64,000 nt of DNA from NCBI RefSeq assembly GCF_900100315.1, contig NZ_FNFF01000001.1:1364001-1428000 (forward strand). Reading direction: 5' to 3'. Below the pieces are notes generated by a model. It had not been told where the DNA came from, ran no database searches, and worked only from the letters and a program-made list of their open reading frames with translations. This document shows, piece after piece, positions 18,489 through 26,621 of this stretch (position 1 is its first letter; each line of letters begins with the position of its first letter). The stretch is from Streptomyces indicus (lineage in GTDB: Bacteria; Actinomycetota; Actinomycetes; Streptomycetales; Streptomycetaceae). A program made the position numbers and the translations under genes.

Positions 18489-21400
18489 TCAGCTCAGCGG
18501 CTCGATCCAGACGTTCCTGAACCGCACCTTGTTGCCGTGGTCCTGCAACTTGATCGCGCCGGCGGCCGGTGTCTCGGGCAGTCCCGCGCCCGTGGGCCCG
18601 TCGATCGCGACGTCGTCGTGGACCTTGCGGCCGTTCCAGATCACGGTGATCCGGGCGTCCTCGGTCTTCTTGCCCTGCGCGTCGAAGCGCGCGGCGCGGA
18701 AGGTGATGTCGTACGTCTGCCAGGTCTCGGGCGCGGTCGCCATGTTGTGGTCGGCGGCCTTCTTGAGATAGATCGCCCCGGCCTCGTTGGTGGCGGGGGT
18801 GGTGTCCCCGTACGAGTCGAGGATCTGCACCTCGTACCGCTCCTGGAGGTAGACCCCGCTGTTGCCGCGGTCCTGTCCGGTGACGTCGTCCGGCAGCTTC
18901 GGGACCCGGAACTCGACGTGCATCTTGAAGTCCTGGAAGGCCTCCTTCGTGCGGAGGTCGCCGCAGCAGACCTCCATGGACTTCTCGGCCGTGTGCGGCC
19001 ACTCGGGGCTGCGGCCGTCGGCGTGCTGCCAGGCCGCGGCGATGCTGCCGCCGTCGAAGAGCTGCCGGCGCTCGCCCGGCGCGCGCAGGTCGATCGCGTC
19101 GAGGTTGACGTGCCCGCTGTCGCCCTCGCGGACGGCGTACGTGATCGTGTTGCGGCCCTCGCGCAGGTTCAGGCGCTCGGTCCGCGTGGACCAGCGGTTC
19201 CACTCGACCGTGCTGGGCAGGTCGATCTGCTGCGGATCGCCGCCGTTCACCGACACGGAGACGGTCTTGGTGCCGGGGGCGGGGTGCGGTCCGTTGGCGT
19301 AGCGCAGGCCGACATCGTACGCGCCCGCCTCCGCCACGTCCACGGAGAAGCGCGCCGACGCGCCCTGCTCGCCGAAGCCGTCGACGAAGCCGCTGCCGGT
19401 GAATCCGGCGTGCTCGGTGTCGATGCCGGCGCTCCCGCCGAGCTGCGCGGACTCCGCGTCGTACGTGGTCTGCGGGTTGTCCGGGCCCGGCTTGGCGTTG
19501 AGCGTGTACCAGGCCTCGGTGGACCACAGCTGCTCGCCCTCGGCGGAGGAGAACGGCCGCGGCGAGCGGACGTGCACCACACGGTCGGAGCGCAGGCCCG
19601 GGATGGTCAGGCGGACCGTGCGCCGGTCGTCCGAGAGCGTGGCCTTGGCGACGGGCAGGGACTCCTCGTCCACCTTCGGACCGCCGTACGCCGGGCTCGG
19701 CGCGTACCGCCACTGCTCCACGGAGTAGGCGCCCTCGGTCAGCTTGGCGGCCGTCTCGTCCGACAGCGGCTTGGTGTAGGTGAGTGCGAAGCCGTCGCGG
19801 GTGGCGCGCATCGTCTTGATGTCGAAGGCCGTCTTGCCGTTGGGGGTCAGCTTCTGCAGGCCGAAGCGGAGCTTGCCCGCCTGGCCCCAGTTGCCGTCGG
19901 CGCCGAGGCCGCCGACGTAGAGCGCGCCGTCCGGGCCCTCGCTGATCCGCGTGATGCCGGATTCGAGGCCCTGGGTGTGCCGGAAGACCGCGCCCTGGTA
20001 CTGGCCGTCCACCTTCTCCAGGTCGGCGCGCTGGAGCCCGCCGTACGTCACGTCGCCGAACACCATCTGCCCGGCGAACGGCCCCTTCTTCAACTGCAGC
20101 GGTGTGGAGGGCGAGTTGGCGATCTCGTTCTGCGGGAGCCACAGCGCGGGCTTGCTGACCGGCCGGTCGTCGAACGGGCCGTCCGGGTTCATGTAGTGGT
20201 TGAAGAAGCGGTCCTGCTTGATGTGCATCAGCTTGGACGCGGGCAGCCAGCCGCCCTGATTGTCGGTGACGAAGAGGTCGCCGCCCGGGCCGCGCCCGAT
20301 CCCGTTCGGGGTGCGCAGACCGCCGGCGATGTAACTGACCTTGCCCGTCTTCTTGTTGACCTTGATCGTGGTGCCGCGGTTCGGCGCGGGCTGCGGATCG
20401 GTGGTCGCGCCGCCGTAGTTGATGGCCACGGACAGGTTCAGGTAGAAGTCGCCCTTGTCGTAGAGCAGTCCGAAGGCGAACTCGTGGAAGTTGCCGCCGT
20501 AGGGCCACTCGGCGATCTTCTTCTTCTCGTCGATCACGTCGTCGCCGTCCGTGTCGGCGAGCTCGGTGAGCTGGTGCTTCTCGCTCACGTACAGCTTGCC
20601 GTCCACGTACTTGACGCCCATGGGCTCCTTGAGTCCCTCGGCGATCTTCTTGTACGTGACCTTGTCGGGCCCGGTCGGTCCGGCAACGTTGTCGAGCAGG
20701 TACACCTCGCCCTTGGTCTCCTGGCTGCCGCCCCAGGTGGTGATCGCGAGGCGCTTGTCGGGAAGCCAGTCCATGGCGGACACCTGCGGCTCGAAGCCCT
20801 TCGGCCGCAGGTCGGTGAGCGTGTAGCCGGGGTTGACCTCGGTCAGCGGCAGGCCGTCGCCGGGGGTGTCGTACGTGCCCTCGCACTCCTTGCGCCCCGG
20901 TGCGGTGACGCGGACGACTCCGGCGTCGGTGCTGAGCACGGAGTTCGGCACGGTCACGAACTCGCTCGCGCCCGGCGGCTTCCACTGGAGGGTGACCTGC
21001 TGGCCGCCGCCCCGGTCGAAGTGGTCGATCTTCAGCGAGGTGTACCCGGCGTTGAGGGTGATCTCGCCGTCCTTGGGCTCGGCTCCGTGCAGGCCGTCGT
21101 GGTCGATGACCTGCTGGTCGCCGAGGAACAGCCGGGAGCCGTCGTCGCTGATGAGCCGGAAGCCGTACGTGCCGGCCTCGGGCACGTTGAGGTTGCCGAG
21201 GATCTGGCTGACGAAGTTGTCGGAGAACCCGAAGCCTTCGGTCGAGCTCCAGTCGGCGGTCGGTATCAGCTTGTCGATGTTCGGTGTCTGCGCCGGCTTG
21301 AGGTCGCAGATCTTCTCCAGCGGCGACTGGATGTCGAACACCCGCAGCGTGACGCCGGGTTCCTGCGGCGGCAGGTCGGCGAAGGGGCGGGGGTCGTCCG

Positions 21401-21533
21401 CGCGTTCCTCGGCGGCGGCGGGGGCGGCGAGGGCGGTCGCGAGCAGTGCGGTAAGCAGTAGACCGGTGGTTCTTCGGGCTCTTGGTGCTCTGCGGCGGGT
21501 GGGGCGGGACATGCGCGCGGGGCGTGGCTCCAC
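18489..21533 (-). CDS. Secreted multidomain carbohydrate protein: PA14, beta-propeller dehydrogenase-like, CBM, DUF1080
   Basis: A 1014-residue exported protein. A twin-arginine-rich signal region (about 1-41, RRTTGLLLTALLATALAAPAAA) is followed by a PA14-like domain (about 50-190, TYGFRLISDDGSRLFLGDQQVIDHDG). Next is a six-bladed propeller like glucose/sorbosone dehydrogenases (about 225-560, LRTPNGIGRGPGGDLFVTDNQGG), a beta-sandwich, and a galactose-binding CBM6/35-like domain (about 680-800). Last is a DUF1080/3-keto-glycoside hydrolase-like domain (about 815-1014, RGNSGVYLQERYEVQILDSYGD). It probably acts on plant glycans or 3-keto-sugars outside the cell. The GTG at 21533 has AGGAGG four bases upstream. 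It lies downstream of the GH6 cellulase on the same strand. Confidence 0.85.
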   Translation of the reverse strand: MEPRPARMSRPTRRRAPRARRTTGLLLTALLATALAAPAAAEERADDPRPFADLPPQEPGVTLRVFDIQSPLEKICDLKPAQTPNIDKLIPTADWSSTEGFGFSDNFVSQILGNLNVPEAGTYGFRLISDDGSRLFLGDQQVIDHDGLHGAEPKDGEITLNAGYTSLKIDHFDRGGGQQVTLQWKPPGASEFVTVPNSVLSTDAGVVRVTAPGRKECEGTYDTPGDGLPLTEVNPGYTLTDLRPKGFEPQVSAMDWLPDKRLAITTWGGSQETKGEVYLLDNVAGPTGPDKVTYKKIAEGLKEPMGVKYVDGKLYVSEKHQLTELADTDGDDVIDEKKKIAEWPYGGNFHEFAFGLLYDKGDFYLNLSVAINYGGATTDPQPAPNRGTTIKVNKKTGKVSYIAGGLRTPNGIGRGPGGDLFVTDNQGGWLPASKLMHIKQDRFFNHYMNPDGPFDDRPVSKPALWLPQNEIANSPSTPLQLKKGPFAGQMVFGDVTYGGLQRADLEKVDGQYQGAVFRHTQGLESGITRISEGPDGALYVGGLGADGNWGQAGKLRFGLQKLTPNGKTAFDIKTMRATRDGFALTYTKPLSDETAAKLTEGAYSVEQWRYAPSPAYGGPKVDEESLPVAKATLSDDRRTVRLTIPGLRSDRVVHVRSPRPFSSAEGEQLWSTEAWYTLNAKPGPDNPQTTYDAESAQLGGSAGIDTEHAGFTGSGFVDGFGEQGASARFSVDVAEAGAYDVGLRYANGPHPAPGTKTVSVSVNGGDPQQIDLPSTVEWNRWSTRTERLNLREGRNTITYAVREGDSGHVNLDAIDLRAPGERRQLFDGGSIAAAWQHADGRSPEWPHTAEKSMEVCCGDLRTKEAFQDFKMHVEFRVPKLPDDVTGQDRGNSGVYLQERYEVQILDSYGDTTPATNEAGAIYLKKAADHNMATAPETWQTYDITFRAARFDAQGKKTEDARITVIWNGRKVHDDVAIDGPTGAGLPETPAAGAIKLQDHGNKVRFRNVWIEPLS

Positions 21534-21585
21534 GGTTCCTCCTGCGTGGTTCCGCTGTGGTCAACGCAGACTTCTGTGGCGGGGC

Positions 21586-21619
21586 GACGCTCAGCGTAGG
21601 GATGAGGTCGCTGAGCGTC
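21586..21619. promoter_or_regulatory. 11-bp inverted repeat upstream of the PA14/DUF1080 gene
   Basis: GACGCTCAGCG and CGCTGAGCGTC form a perfect palindrome with a 12-base gap, about 55 bases upstream of the 21533 start and 53 bases past the GH6 stop. It could be an operator or a weak terminator between the two genes. It does not match the CebR consensus. Confidence 0.5.
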
Positions 21620-21671
21620 CATACTTTGTCCACAGAAAGGAGAAACTCGTGGGGTCACGCCCCGCCGCCGG

Positions 21672-22874
21672 TCAACTCCCGGGCAGGATGGGCGGGTTGG
21701 CGAGCCGCACCAGCTCGAGGGCCTGCTCTGCGAACCAGTCACCGGCCTTGGGGTCCACCATCCCTCGCTCGGGGTCCTCCGGCCCTGGTGTGCCGCGCAG
21801 GCACAAGCCGTCCGACTCGCCGGGGATCTTGACCCACAGACGCGCGTCGTGCAGGGGGTCGCCGGTGCGGAGCGTGGGGCGTGCGCCGAGGCCGCGGTCC
21901 GGCGGGTTGCACCAGTCCTGCGGGTCCGTGTACTTGCCGGGCGGCGGGACCCACGGCCCCTGGCCGTTGCGGCTGGAGTCCGTGACGAAGTGCTTCCAGC
22001 GGGACGGGGGCGTCTTGACGTTGGCGCCGATCCAGGCTTCGGCCTGCTCACGGGCCGACGACTGGTGCGGACACTGTGCCGCGTCACCGCCCTCGCCGAC
22101 GTACGCGACGCAGGCCGAGACCAGCCTGCCGAACCAGGAGTTGGCGGCGTCGGTCTGATAGTTGGAGACGTTGGTGAAGAACCCGGTCGCCTTGGCGATG
22201 CCGCCCTTCACGAGCCGTGGGGTGATCGACGCGGGGCCGTGCCAGGCGGCATGGCCGGTGTCGAGGTAGACCCTGGTGCCCTTGAGCGGCTCCAACTGGC
22301 CGATGGCGTAGTTGATTTCCGCGTACCGCGCGGCGGTCTTGGTGCCCTGGGCGTCGTCCTGCCCGCAGTCGCTCGGCAGCAGCGCGAGCGAGTCGGTCTC
22401 CAGGACCACGATCGCCTCGCTGCGGCCGATACCGCGGGCCACGGCGTCGATCCACGCCTTGTACTCGGCGGTGGTGTTGGCACCACCGCCGGAGTAGCCG
22501 GAGCAGTCACGGCCGGGCACGTTGTACAGCGAGAACACGACGGTCGCCCCGTCGGCGTCCCGCACCACCTGCCGCGCCTCACGCTCGACCTCGGCAGGAC
22601 TCTGGTCACCGAACCAGACGGCCTGCGGAGTACGCACCATGGAGACGATCCCGGCAGCATCCCGCAACTGCCCGGCGAGGGCGAGCTCATGGGCCTGGGT
22701 GTAGGCGTCCGGATTGGCGGGAGGGGTGTAGAGCCGGGGTCTGTGCCGTTCATCGCCGGCCGCGGCGGCACCCGCTTCGCCGGGCTCGGGTTCGGCCGCC
22801 CCGGCCGGACCGACGAGGAAGGCCGCGGCAAGGGCAAGTGCCGCGGACAACAAGGGAATTGCTCGACGTCGCAT
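21672..22874 (-). CDS. Secreted glycoside hydrolase family 6 cellulase
   Basis: A 400-residue exported GH6 enzyme that cleaves beta-1,4-glucan with inversion. A Sec-type signal peptide spans about residues 1-26 (LLSAALALAAAFLVGPAGAA). Family motifs run in order: VFSLYNVPGRDCSGYSGGG, VLETDSLALLPSDC, RVYLDTGHAAWHGP, FFTNVSNYQTDAANSW, DSSRNGQGPW and WCNPPDRGLG with LWVKIPGESDG. No cellulose-binding module is attached, so it is a single-domain endoglucanase or cellobiohydrolase; the loop pattern suggests endoglucanase but this is not settled. The ATG has CAGGAG upstream. A CebR operator lies 30 bases before the start, so cellobiose or cellotriose induction is expected. Confidence 0.95.
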   Translation of the reverse strand: MRRRAIPLLSAALALAAAFLVGPAGAAEPEPGEAGAAAAGDERHRPRLYTPPANPDAYTQAHELALAGQLRDAAGIVSMVRTPQAVWFGDQSPAEVEREARQVVRDADGATVVFSLYNVPGRDCSGYSGGGANTTAEYKAWIDAVARGIGRSEAIVVLETDSLALLPSDCGQDDAQGTKTAARYAEINYAIGQLEPLKGTRVYLDTGHAAWHGPASITPRLVKGGIAKATGFFTNVSNYQTDAANSWFGRLVSACVAYVGEGGDAAQCPHQSSAREQAEAWIGANVKTPPSRWKHFVTDSSRNGQGPWVPPPGKYTDPQDWCNPPDRGLGARPTLRTGDPLHDARLWVKIPGESDGLCLRGTPGPEDPERGMVDPKAGDWFAEQALELVRLANPPILPGS

Positions 22875-22903
22875 GGTTCACTCCTGACTCGCAGGGGGAC
22901 ATA

Positions 22904-22917
22904 CGGGAGCGCTCCCA
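22904..22917 (-). promoter_or_regulatory. CebR-type cellulose-utilisation operator
   Basis: The site CGGGAGCGCTCCCA differs at one end position from the established CebR box TGGGAGCGCTCCCA, which controls cellulase and cellobiose-uptake genes in Streptomyces. It is 30 bases upstream of the GH6 start, the normal position for repression relieved by cello-oligosaccharides. Confidence 0.88.
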
Positions 22918-23003
22918 CGGATGGTTGTGGAGGGGGGTGGGCGCGTCAAGGCATGGGACAGTCCTGCTCGGTGGCAGCGCAGGTGGTTTCGTACGCTGGC
23001 CGC

Positions 23004-23633
23004 ATGGGCCTCGACATGGAAGTGCTGATCGTCGACTGGGAGCGGCTGCGTTCCCTGCCGGTGGAGGAGCGTTCCGGGATGGTCGAGGATGCCGTGTTCG
23101 GGGCAGAGGATCTCGAGGTCTATCTGGCACGGCCGGAGGGGTGGTCAGGGCCCGGGGACGGGGACGCCGAGTGGTGGGCGCGGTATGAGTTTCGCGACAC
23201 GATGACCTCGTACAAGGCGCACTTCTGGGCGGGCAACCGCTGGGACGAGCTGCGTGGCTTCGTCGATGCGTCCCTGCGCGAGGTCCTGGACCAGTTCGCC
23301 GCTCCCCTGTTCTGGGGTGAACACAACTACGAGCTCCTGCCGCAGGGGCAGCCGCCCTTCACGCCGGCGGTCGTGTCGCGTCCGGACATGTGGTCGCCGG
23401 AGATCGAGGCGATGCTGTGGCTGCCGCCCGAGGACGTGAAGGTGCTGGACCGGTACTGGTCCGAGGTGGCGCCCCGGCTCGACACCCTGCGCGAGCCCTT
23501 CGAGCGCCACATCGTCGAACCCATCGGCTGGATCCAGGACTTCGCGTCCTTCGCGCGGCTCGTGTCCGAGTGGGGGGACGTCATCAGCCGGGCCGCCGGG
23601 CGCGGCTGGGCCGTCATCGGCCTGAAGTGCTGA
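23004..23633 (+). CDS. Uncharacterised protein, 209 residues
   Basis: I do not recognise this family. The protein is soluble, acidic and rich in Trp (several in VDWERL, WWARYEF, WAGNRWDEL, MWSPEIEAMLWL, GWIQDFASFARL), with no signal peptide or membrane segment. It ends WGDVISRAAGRGWAVIGLKC. The ATG at 23004 is preferred: a -10-like TACGCT ends six bases before it, suggesting a leaderless transcript, and the longer open frame upstream is antisense to the cellulase. The gene shares a palindromic 3' end with the stress-protein gene. It resembles small actinobacterial hypothetical proteins of the accessory genome. Confidence 0.75.
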   Translation: MGLDMEVLIVDWERLRSLPVEERSGMVEDAVFGAEDLEVYLARPEGWSGPGDGDAEWWARYEFRDTMTSYKAHFWAGNRWDELRGFVDASLREVLDQFAAPLFWGEHNYELLPQGQPPFTPAVVSRPDMWSPEIEAMLWLPPEDVKVLDRYWSEVAPRLDTLREPFERHIVEPIGWIQDFASFARLVSEWGDVISRAAGRGWAVIGLKC

Positions 23634-23649
23634 GCCGCGGTGCGGCTCA
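23631..23649. terminator. Palindrome containing both stop codons of convergent genes
   Basis: TGAGCCGC-ggt-GCGGCTCA is a perfect 8-bp stem. Its two ends are the TGA of the 209-residue gene and the TGA of the universal stress protein gene, which are only 13 bases apart. It would act on both strands. Confidence 0.7.
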
Positions 23650-24636
23650 CTCCCCCGGGACCACCGCCACCGGACTCTGCGCGTGCTGCAGCACCGCGTT
23701 CGTCACCGAGCCCATCAGGAGTGCGTCCGGGCGCAGGCGGCGGCGGTGGCGGCCGACCACCGTGAGGGCGGCCGTGGTCGAGGCCGTGACCAGGCGGCCC
23801 GCCGGGTCGCCCGCCGTGGCGATCTGGTCGACCGCGACCGACGGGTAGCGGGTGCGGAAGGGGGCGAGGCGGGCGGTCTGGGCCTCGCGGAGGTTCTGGC
23901 CCACCGGGGTGTCGGAGGTGTCGGCGAGCTCGCCGACCACGAGGAGCGAGGTCAGCGGCACCAAGTAGGTGGAGACGACCTGGAGTTCGGCGCCGCGGCG
24001 CTCGGCCTCGGCGAAGGCGAACTCCACGGCGGCGTCGGAGGTCTCGTCGGGTGCGAGGCCGAGGACGATCCGTTCCCGTCCGGGGGTCTCGACGCGGTCG
24101 GGGGTACGGTCCGCGTGCGGCACGATCACGACCGGGCACGGGGCCTGCATGGCCAGCTTGCGGCCCGTGGAGCCGAGCAGGAGCGCGGCGAATCCGCCCA
24201 GGCCGCGCGAACCCAGTACGAGGAGCTGCGCGTCGGCCGCCCGCTCGGCGAGCACGGTGGAGGCGGGTGCGCCGTCGAGGACCGTGTACGTGACCTTGGG
24301 ATCCGGCTCCGTGCGCGCCGCGTCCTCGGCGCCCTCCGTACGCGACGCGATGAGGTTCTCGACCCGCCACTGGTGGCGCCCTGCGGCGTTCCGCCCGGCG
24401 AGGAACTCCTCGACCCGGTCCCGTACCGGATCGCCGTCCTGCTCGACGGGCGCCGGGGAGGGGACCGGGGGCAGGGTCGCGAGCGTCGGCGCGACCGGGA
24501 CCGGAGCCGCACCGCGCACCTGCACCGCGAGCACCTCCGCTCCCCGCGTTCGCGCCGCCTCCATGGCCCATTCCAGGGCGACGAGGCTGTGCTCCGAACC
24601 GTCGACTGCTGCGATCACTGGTGCGTGCGTGCTCAT
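23647..24636 (-). CDS. Universal stress protein with two Usp domains
   Basis: A 329-residue cytoplasmic protein made of two Usp folds, about residues 5-160 and 185-327. The first has VIAAVDGSEHSLVALEWAMEAA and the nucleotide-binding GSRGLGGFAALLLGSTGRKLAMQAPCPVVIV. The second has RIVLGLAPDETSDAAVEFAFAEA and ends GRHRRRLRPDALLMGSVTNAVLQHAQSPVAVVP, a G-x2-x9-G-S/T ATP-binding pattern. Such tandem Usp proteins are common in actinobacteria and are often induced in stationary phase or low oxygen. A poly-Pro/Val linker extends the first domain. The ribosome site is weak. No partner gene is adjacent. Confidence 0.93.
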   Translation of the reverse strand: MSTHAPVIAAVDGSEHSLVALEWAMEAARTRGAEVLAVQVRGAAPVPVAPTLATLPPVPSPAPVEQDGDPVRDRVEEFLAGRNAAGRHQWRVENLIASRTEGAEDAARTEPDPKVTYTVLDGAPASTVLAERAADAQLLVLGSRGLGGFAALLLGSTGRKLAMQAPCPVVIVPHADRTPDRVETPGRERIVLGLAPDETSDAAVEFAFAEAERRGAELQVVSTYLVPLTSLLVVGELADTSDTPVGQNLREAQTARLAPFRTRYPSVAVDQIATAGDPAGRLVTASTTAALTVVGRHRRRLRPDALLMGSVTNAVLQHAQSPVAVVPGE

Positions 24637-24730
24637 ATCTCAAGGGTCCTGCGCGCCCGGACGGGACGGCAGGGACGAAAGGCCCTTGTTTGAAGGTTGG
24701 AGCAAGAGGGAGGGCGGCAGGTGACTGTGG

Positions 24731-26407
24731 TCAGCCCGGGATGCGTTCGATGCGCGAACCGTCCACCAGGCACTCCGGCAACTGCGGCAGCCCGGTGTCC
24801 ACCGGGAAACCCCAGCTGTGCGCGAGGCTCGCCATGGCCAGTGGGCCGAGTGCGACCTGGGCTCGCGGCGCCGTGGAGTCGCCCCAGAAGCGGACGTGTT
24901 CCTTGAGCGCGTCCGCGAGCGTCTTCGCGAACTTCTCGTGGTCGCGGGCGATCAGCCGGTGGAACAGGGCGACCGGCTGGTAGTCGACGGCGTTCACGAA
25001 GTCCGCCGGTGCACGCGTCACCGCCTCGCCGTGCGAGGCGTCGATGACGGCGAGCAGCTTCTCCACCACGTCGTCCATGGAGCAGTCGGCGGCGAAGTAG
25101 GTCTGCAGGGTGTCGATCCAGTGCAGCAGGTACGGGTCCGCCGTCGGGTCCTCGCCCAGGACGTCGAGCGGCACCTCGCGCAGGCGCTGGATCCGTGCTC
25201 GGTCACGGCAGACGATCGCCAGGTAGAAGGTGTCGAGCCAGGCGCGGGCGTCGGCGGGCGGGGCGGCCGGGAAGGCGGGCAGCGGTCGTTCGCAGTCCTC
25301 GCCGAGCGCGCAGGACTGCGGCTCGGCACCGGTGAACAGCGCGGTGCCGAGCTGGAGCGAGGTGGCCCAGGCGTCCCAGGTGTCCAGGAGCGAGGCGGCG
25401 GGATCGTCGGCGCAGTGCGCGTGCGCGAGGTCGAGCAGCCGCGGGAACGCCTCGGCGAGCAGGGCGGGGTCCTGCGGCAGCCGGGTGAGCAACTCGCCTG
25501 CGGTGCCCGCCAGTTGGGACGCGGTGACGTCCGTACGGCCGCGCCCGGGGATGCGGCCCGCGTCGTCGAGCCGCACCAGCGTGCGCATCCGCGTGAGGAG
25601 TTCGGACGGCGGCTGGATGGAGAAGGACTTGGCGGCTTCGTCGATGACGGTGAGCGAGGTGATCCGGCCGTCGTGCCACCAGTACACGCGCGGGGACAGC
25701 GAGCCGGGACCGTCCTCGTGGGCCCCGAGCCCGTATGCCGCGAGGTCGTTGACCGCGTCGGCGACCGAGCCGTCGACGATCGGGTGGTAGGCGATCAGAT
25801 GCCGGGTCGGTACGACGAAGAGCGCACCCGCGTCGGGCAGGCTCGCGCCGGTGAGCTGGTGGTGCAGCTGCCCGAGATACAGGGCCCGGCTCGCGACGAA
25901 TGGCGAGTCCCCGTACACGGATTGCAGGACCGCGCGCCCTTCGAGGGCGATCTCCTCGTGCTGGACGGGCACGCGCGTCAGGTTCTCGTACGCGGCCCGG
26001 CCGAGCGCGTCCTCGTCGCCGACCCGCGCCACGTCGGGGTCCGTGAGCATCCGTACGGTGGCGGGCTGGTCGAGCGCGTACGCGAAGACAAGACCGTCGG
26101 CGACCAGGCGGGCGTAGCGCATCGTCTGGATCGTCTCGGGCGTGAACGAGCCGTGCGGCAGCAGCCGGCAGTGCACCTCGCGCAGGATCTGCTCGCGGCT
26201 CTCGTCGCCCCTGCCCGCCGACCGCAGACTCCTGAAGTGCTCCTCGACGGCGGCGGGCCACTGGTCCTCGGGGAGGAGCCGGCACCGCTGCGCGAGGTTG
26301 CGCAGCCCGTGGACCCCGTCCCCCAAGTGGGGTGCGGCGAGTTCGCGCAGGCGGGCGGCCTGGGCGGGGGTGAGCACGGCAAGGTCGGCGTCGGTCGCGT
26401 CGGTCAC
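24731..26407 (-). CDS. Fusion protein with C-terminal Imm49-like immunity domain
   Basis: A 558-residue protein of two parts. The N-terminal half (to about residue 330) has a pattern seen in DUF1444-like proteins, with ALFVVPTRHLIAYHPIVDG and SLSPRVYWWHDGRITSLTVID. The C-terminal 200 residues match the Imm49 immunity-protein pattern: WLDTFYLAIVCRDRARIQRLREVPLDVL, YLLHWIDTLQTYFA, AVDYQPVALFHRLIARDHEKFAKTLADAL and a closing VALGPLAMASLAHSWGFPVD with LP.CLV. Imm49 proteins neutralise polymorphic toxins; no toxin gene is seen here. The GTG at 26407 has GGGAG seven bases upstream; an ATG at 26452 is possible but lacks a site. The domain calls rest on visual pattern only. Confidence 0.65.
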   Translation of the reverse strand: MTDATDADLAVLTPAQAARLRELAAPHLGDGVHGLRNLAQRCRLLPEDQWPAAVEEHFRSLRSAGRGDESREQILREVHCRLLPHGSFTPETIQTMRYARLVADGLVFAYALDQPATVRMLTDPDVARVGDEDALGRAAYENLTRVPVQHEEIALEGRAVLQSVYGDSPFVASRALYLGQLHHQLTGASLPDAGALFVVPTRHLIAYHPIVDGSVADAVNDLAAYGLGAHEDGPGSLSPRVYWWHDGRITSLTVIDEAAKSFSIQPPSELLTRMRTLVRLDDAGRIPGRGRTDVTASQLAGTAGELLTRLPQDPALLAEAFPRLLDLAHAHCADDPAASLLDTWDAWATSLQLGTALFTGAEPQSCALGEDCERPLPAFPAAPPADARAWLDTFYLAIVCRDRARIQRLREVPLDVLGEDPTADPYLLHWIDTLQTYFAADCSMDDVVEKLLAVIDASHGEAVTRAPADFVNAVDYQPVALFHRLIARDHEKFAKTLADALKEHVRFWGDSTAPRAQVALGPLAMASLAHSWGFPVDTGLPQLPECLVDGSRIERIPG

Positions 26408-26469
26408 GCGGAGGCTCCCATCCTCGGTCGTCGGCACGACCCTAAAGGGCATCGCATACGCGAAGCCGA

Positions 26470-26551
26470 CCGGGTCCGCGCCGGCCCTGGCACGGCTCCG
26501 GGTCCGTACCGGCTCTGGCGCGATCCGGGTCCGTACCGGCCCTGAACGACG
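26470..26551. repeat. Three ~27-bp tandem repeats upstream of the Imm49 fusion gene
   Basis: Three units each starting CCGGGTCCG (26470, 26498, 26525), spaced 27-28 bases, follow one another between the Imm49-fusion start and the terminator of xdhC. The last two share GGGTCCGTACCGGC. Nothing else is seen in this gap. Confidence 0.75.
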
Positions 26552-26553
26552 AA

Positions 26554-26587
26554 GAGAGGGCCCGCCGTTGGGGCGGCGGACCCTCTC
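26554..26587 (-). terminator. Terminator after xdhC
   Basis: GAGAGGGCCCGCCG and CGGCGGACCCTCTC pair over 14 positions with a single mismatch and a six-base loop, 35 bases beyond the minus-strand xdhC stop. Confidence 0.8.
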
Positions 26588-26621
26588 GTGGTGCTGGTTC
26601 AGAAGACGACGGGCCGGTCCG

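Noticed and set aside
21648..22158. A plus-strand ORF with an AAGGAG-like site opposite the GH6 gene
   Set aside because: The translation is antisense to conserved GH6 motifs and has no recognisable domain; the site is probably chance.
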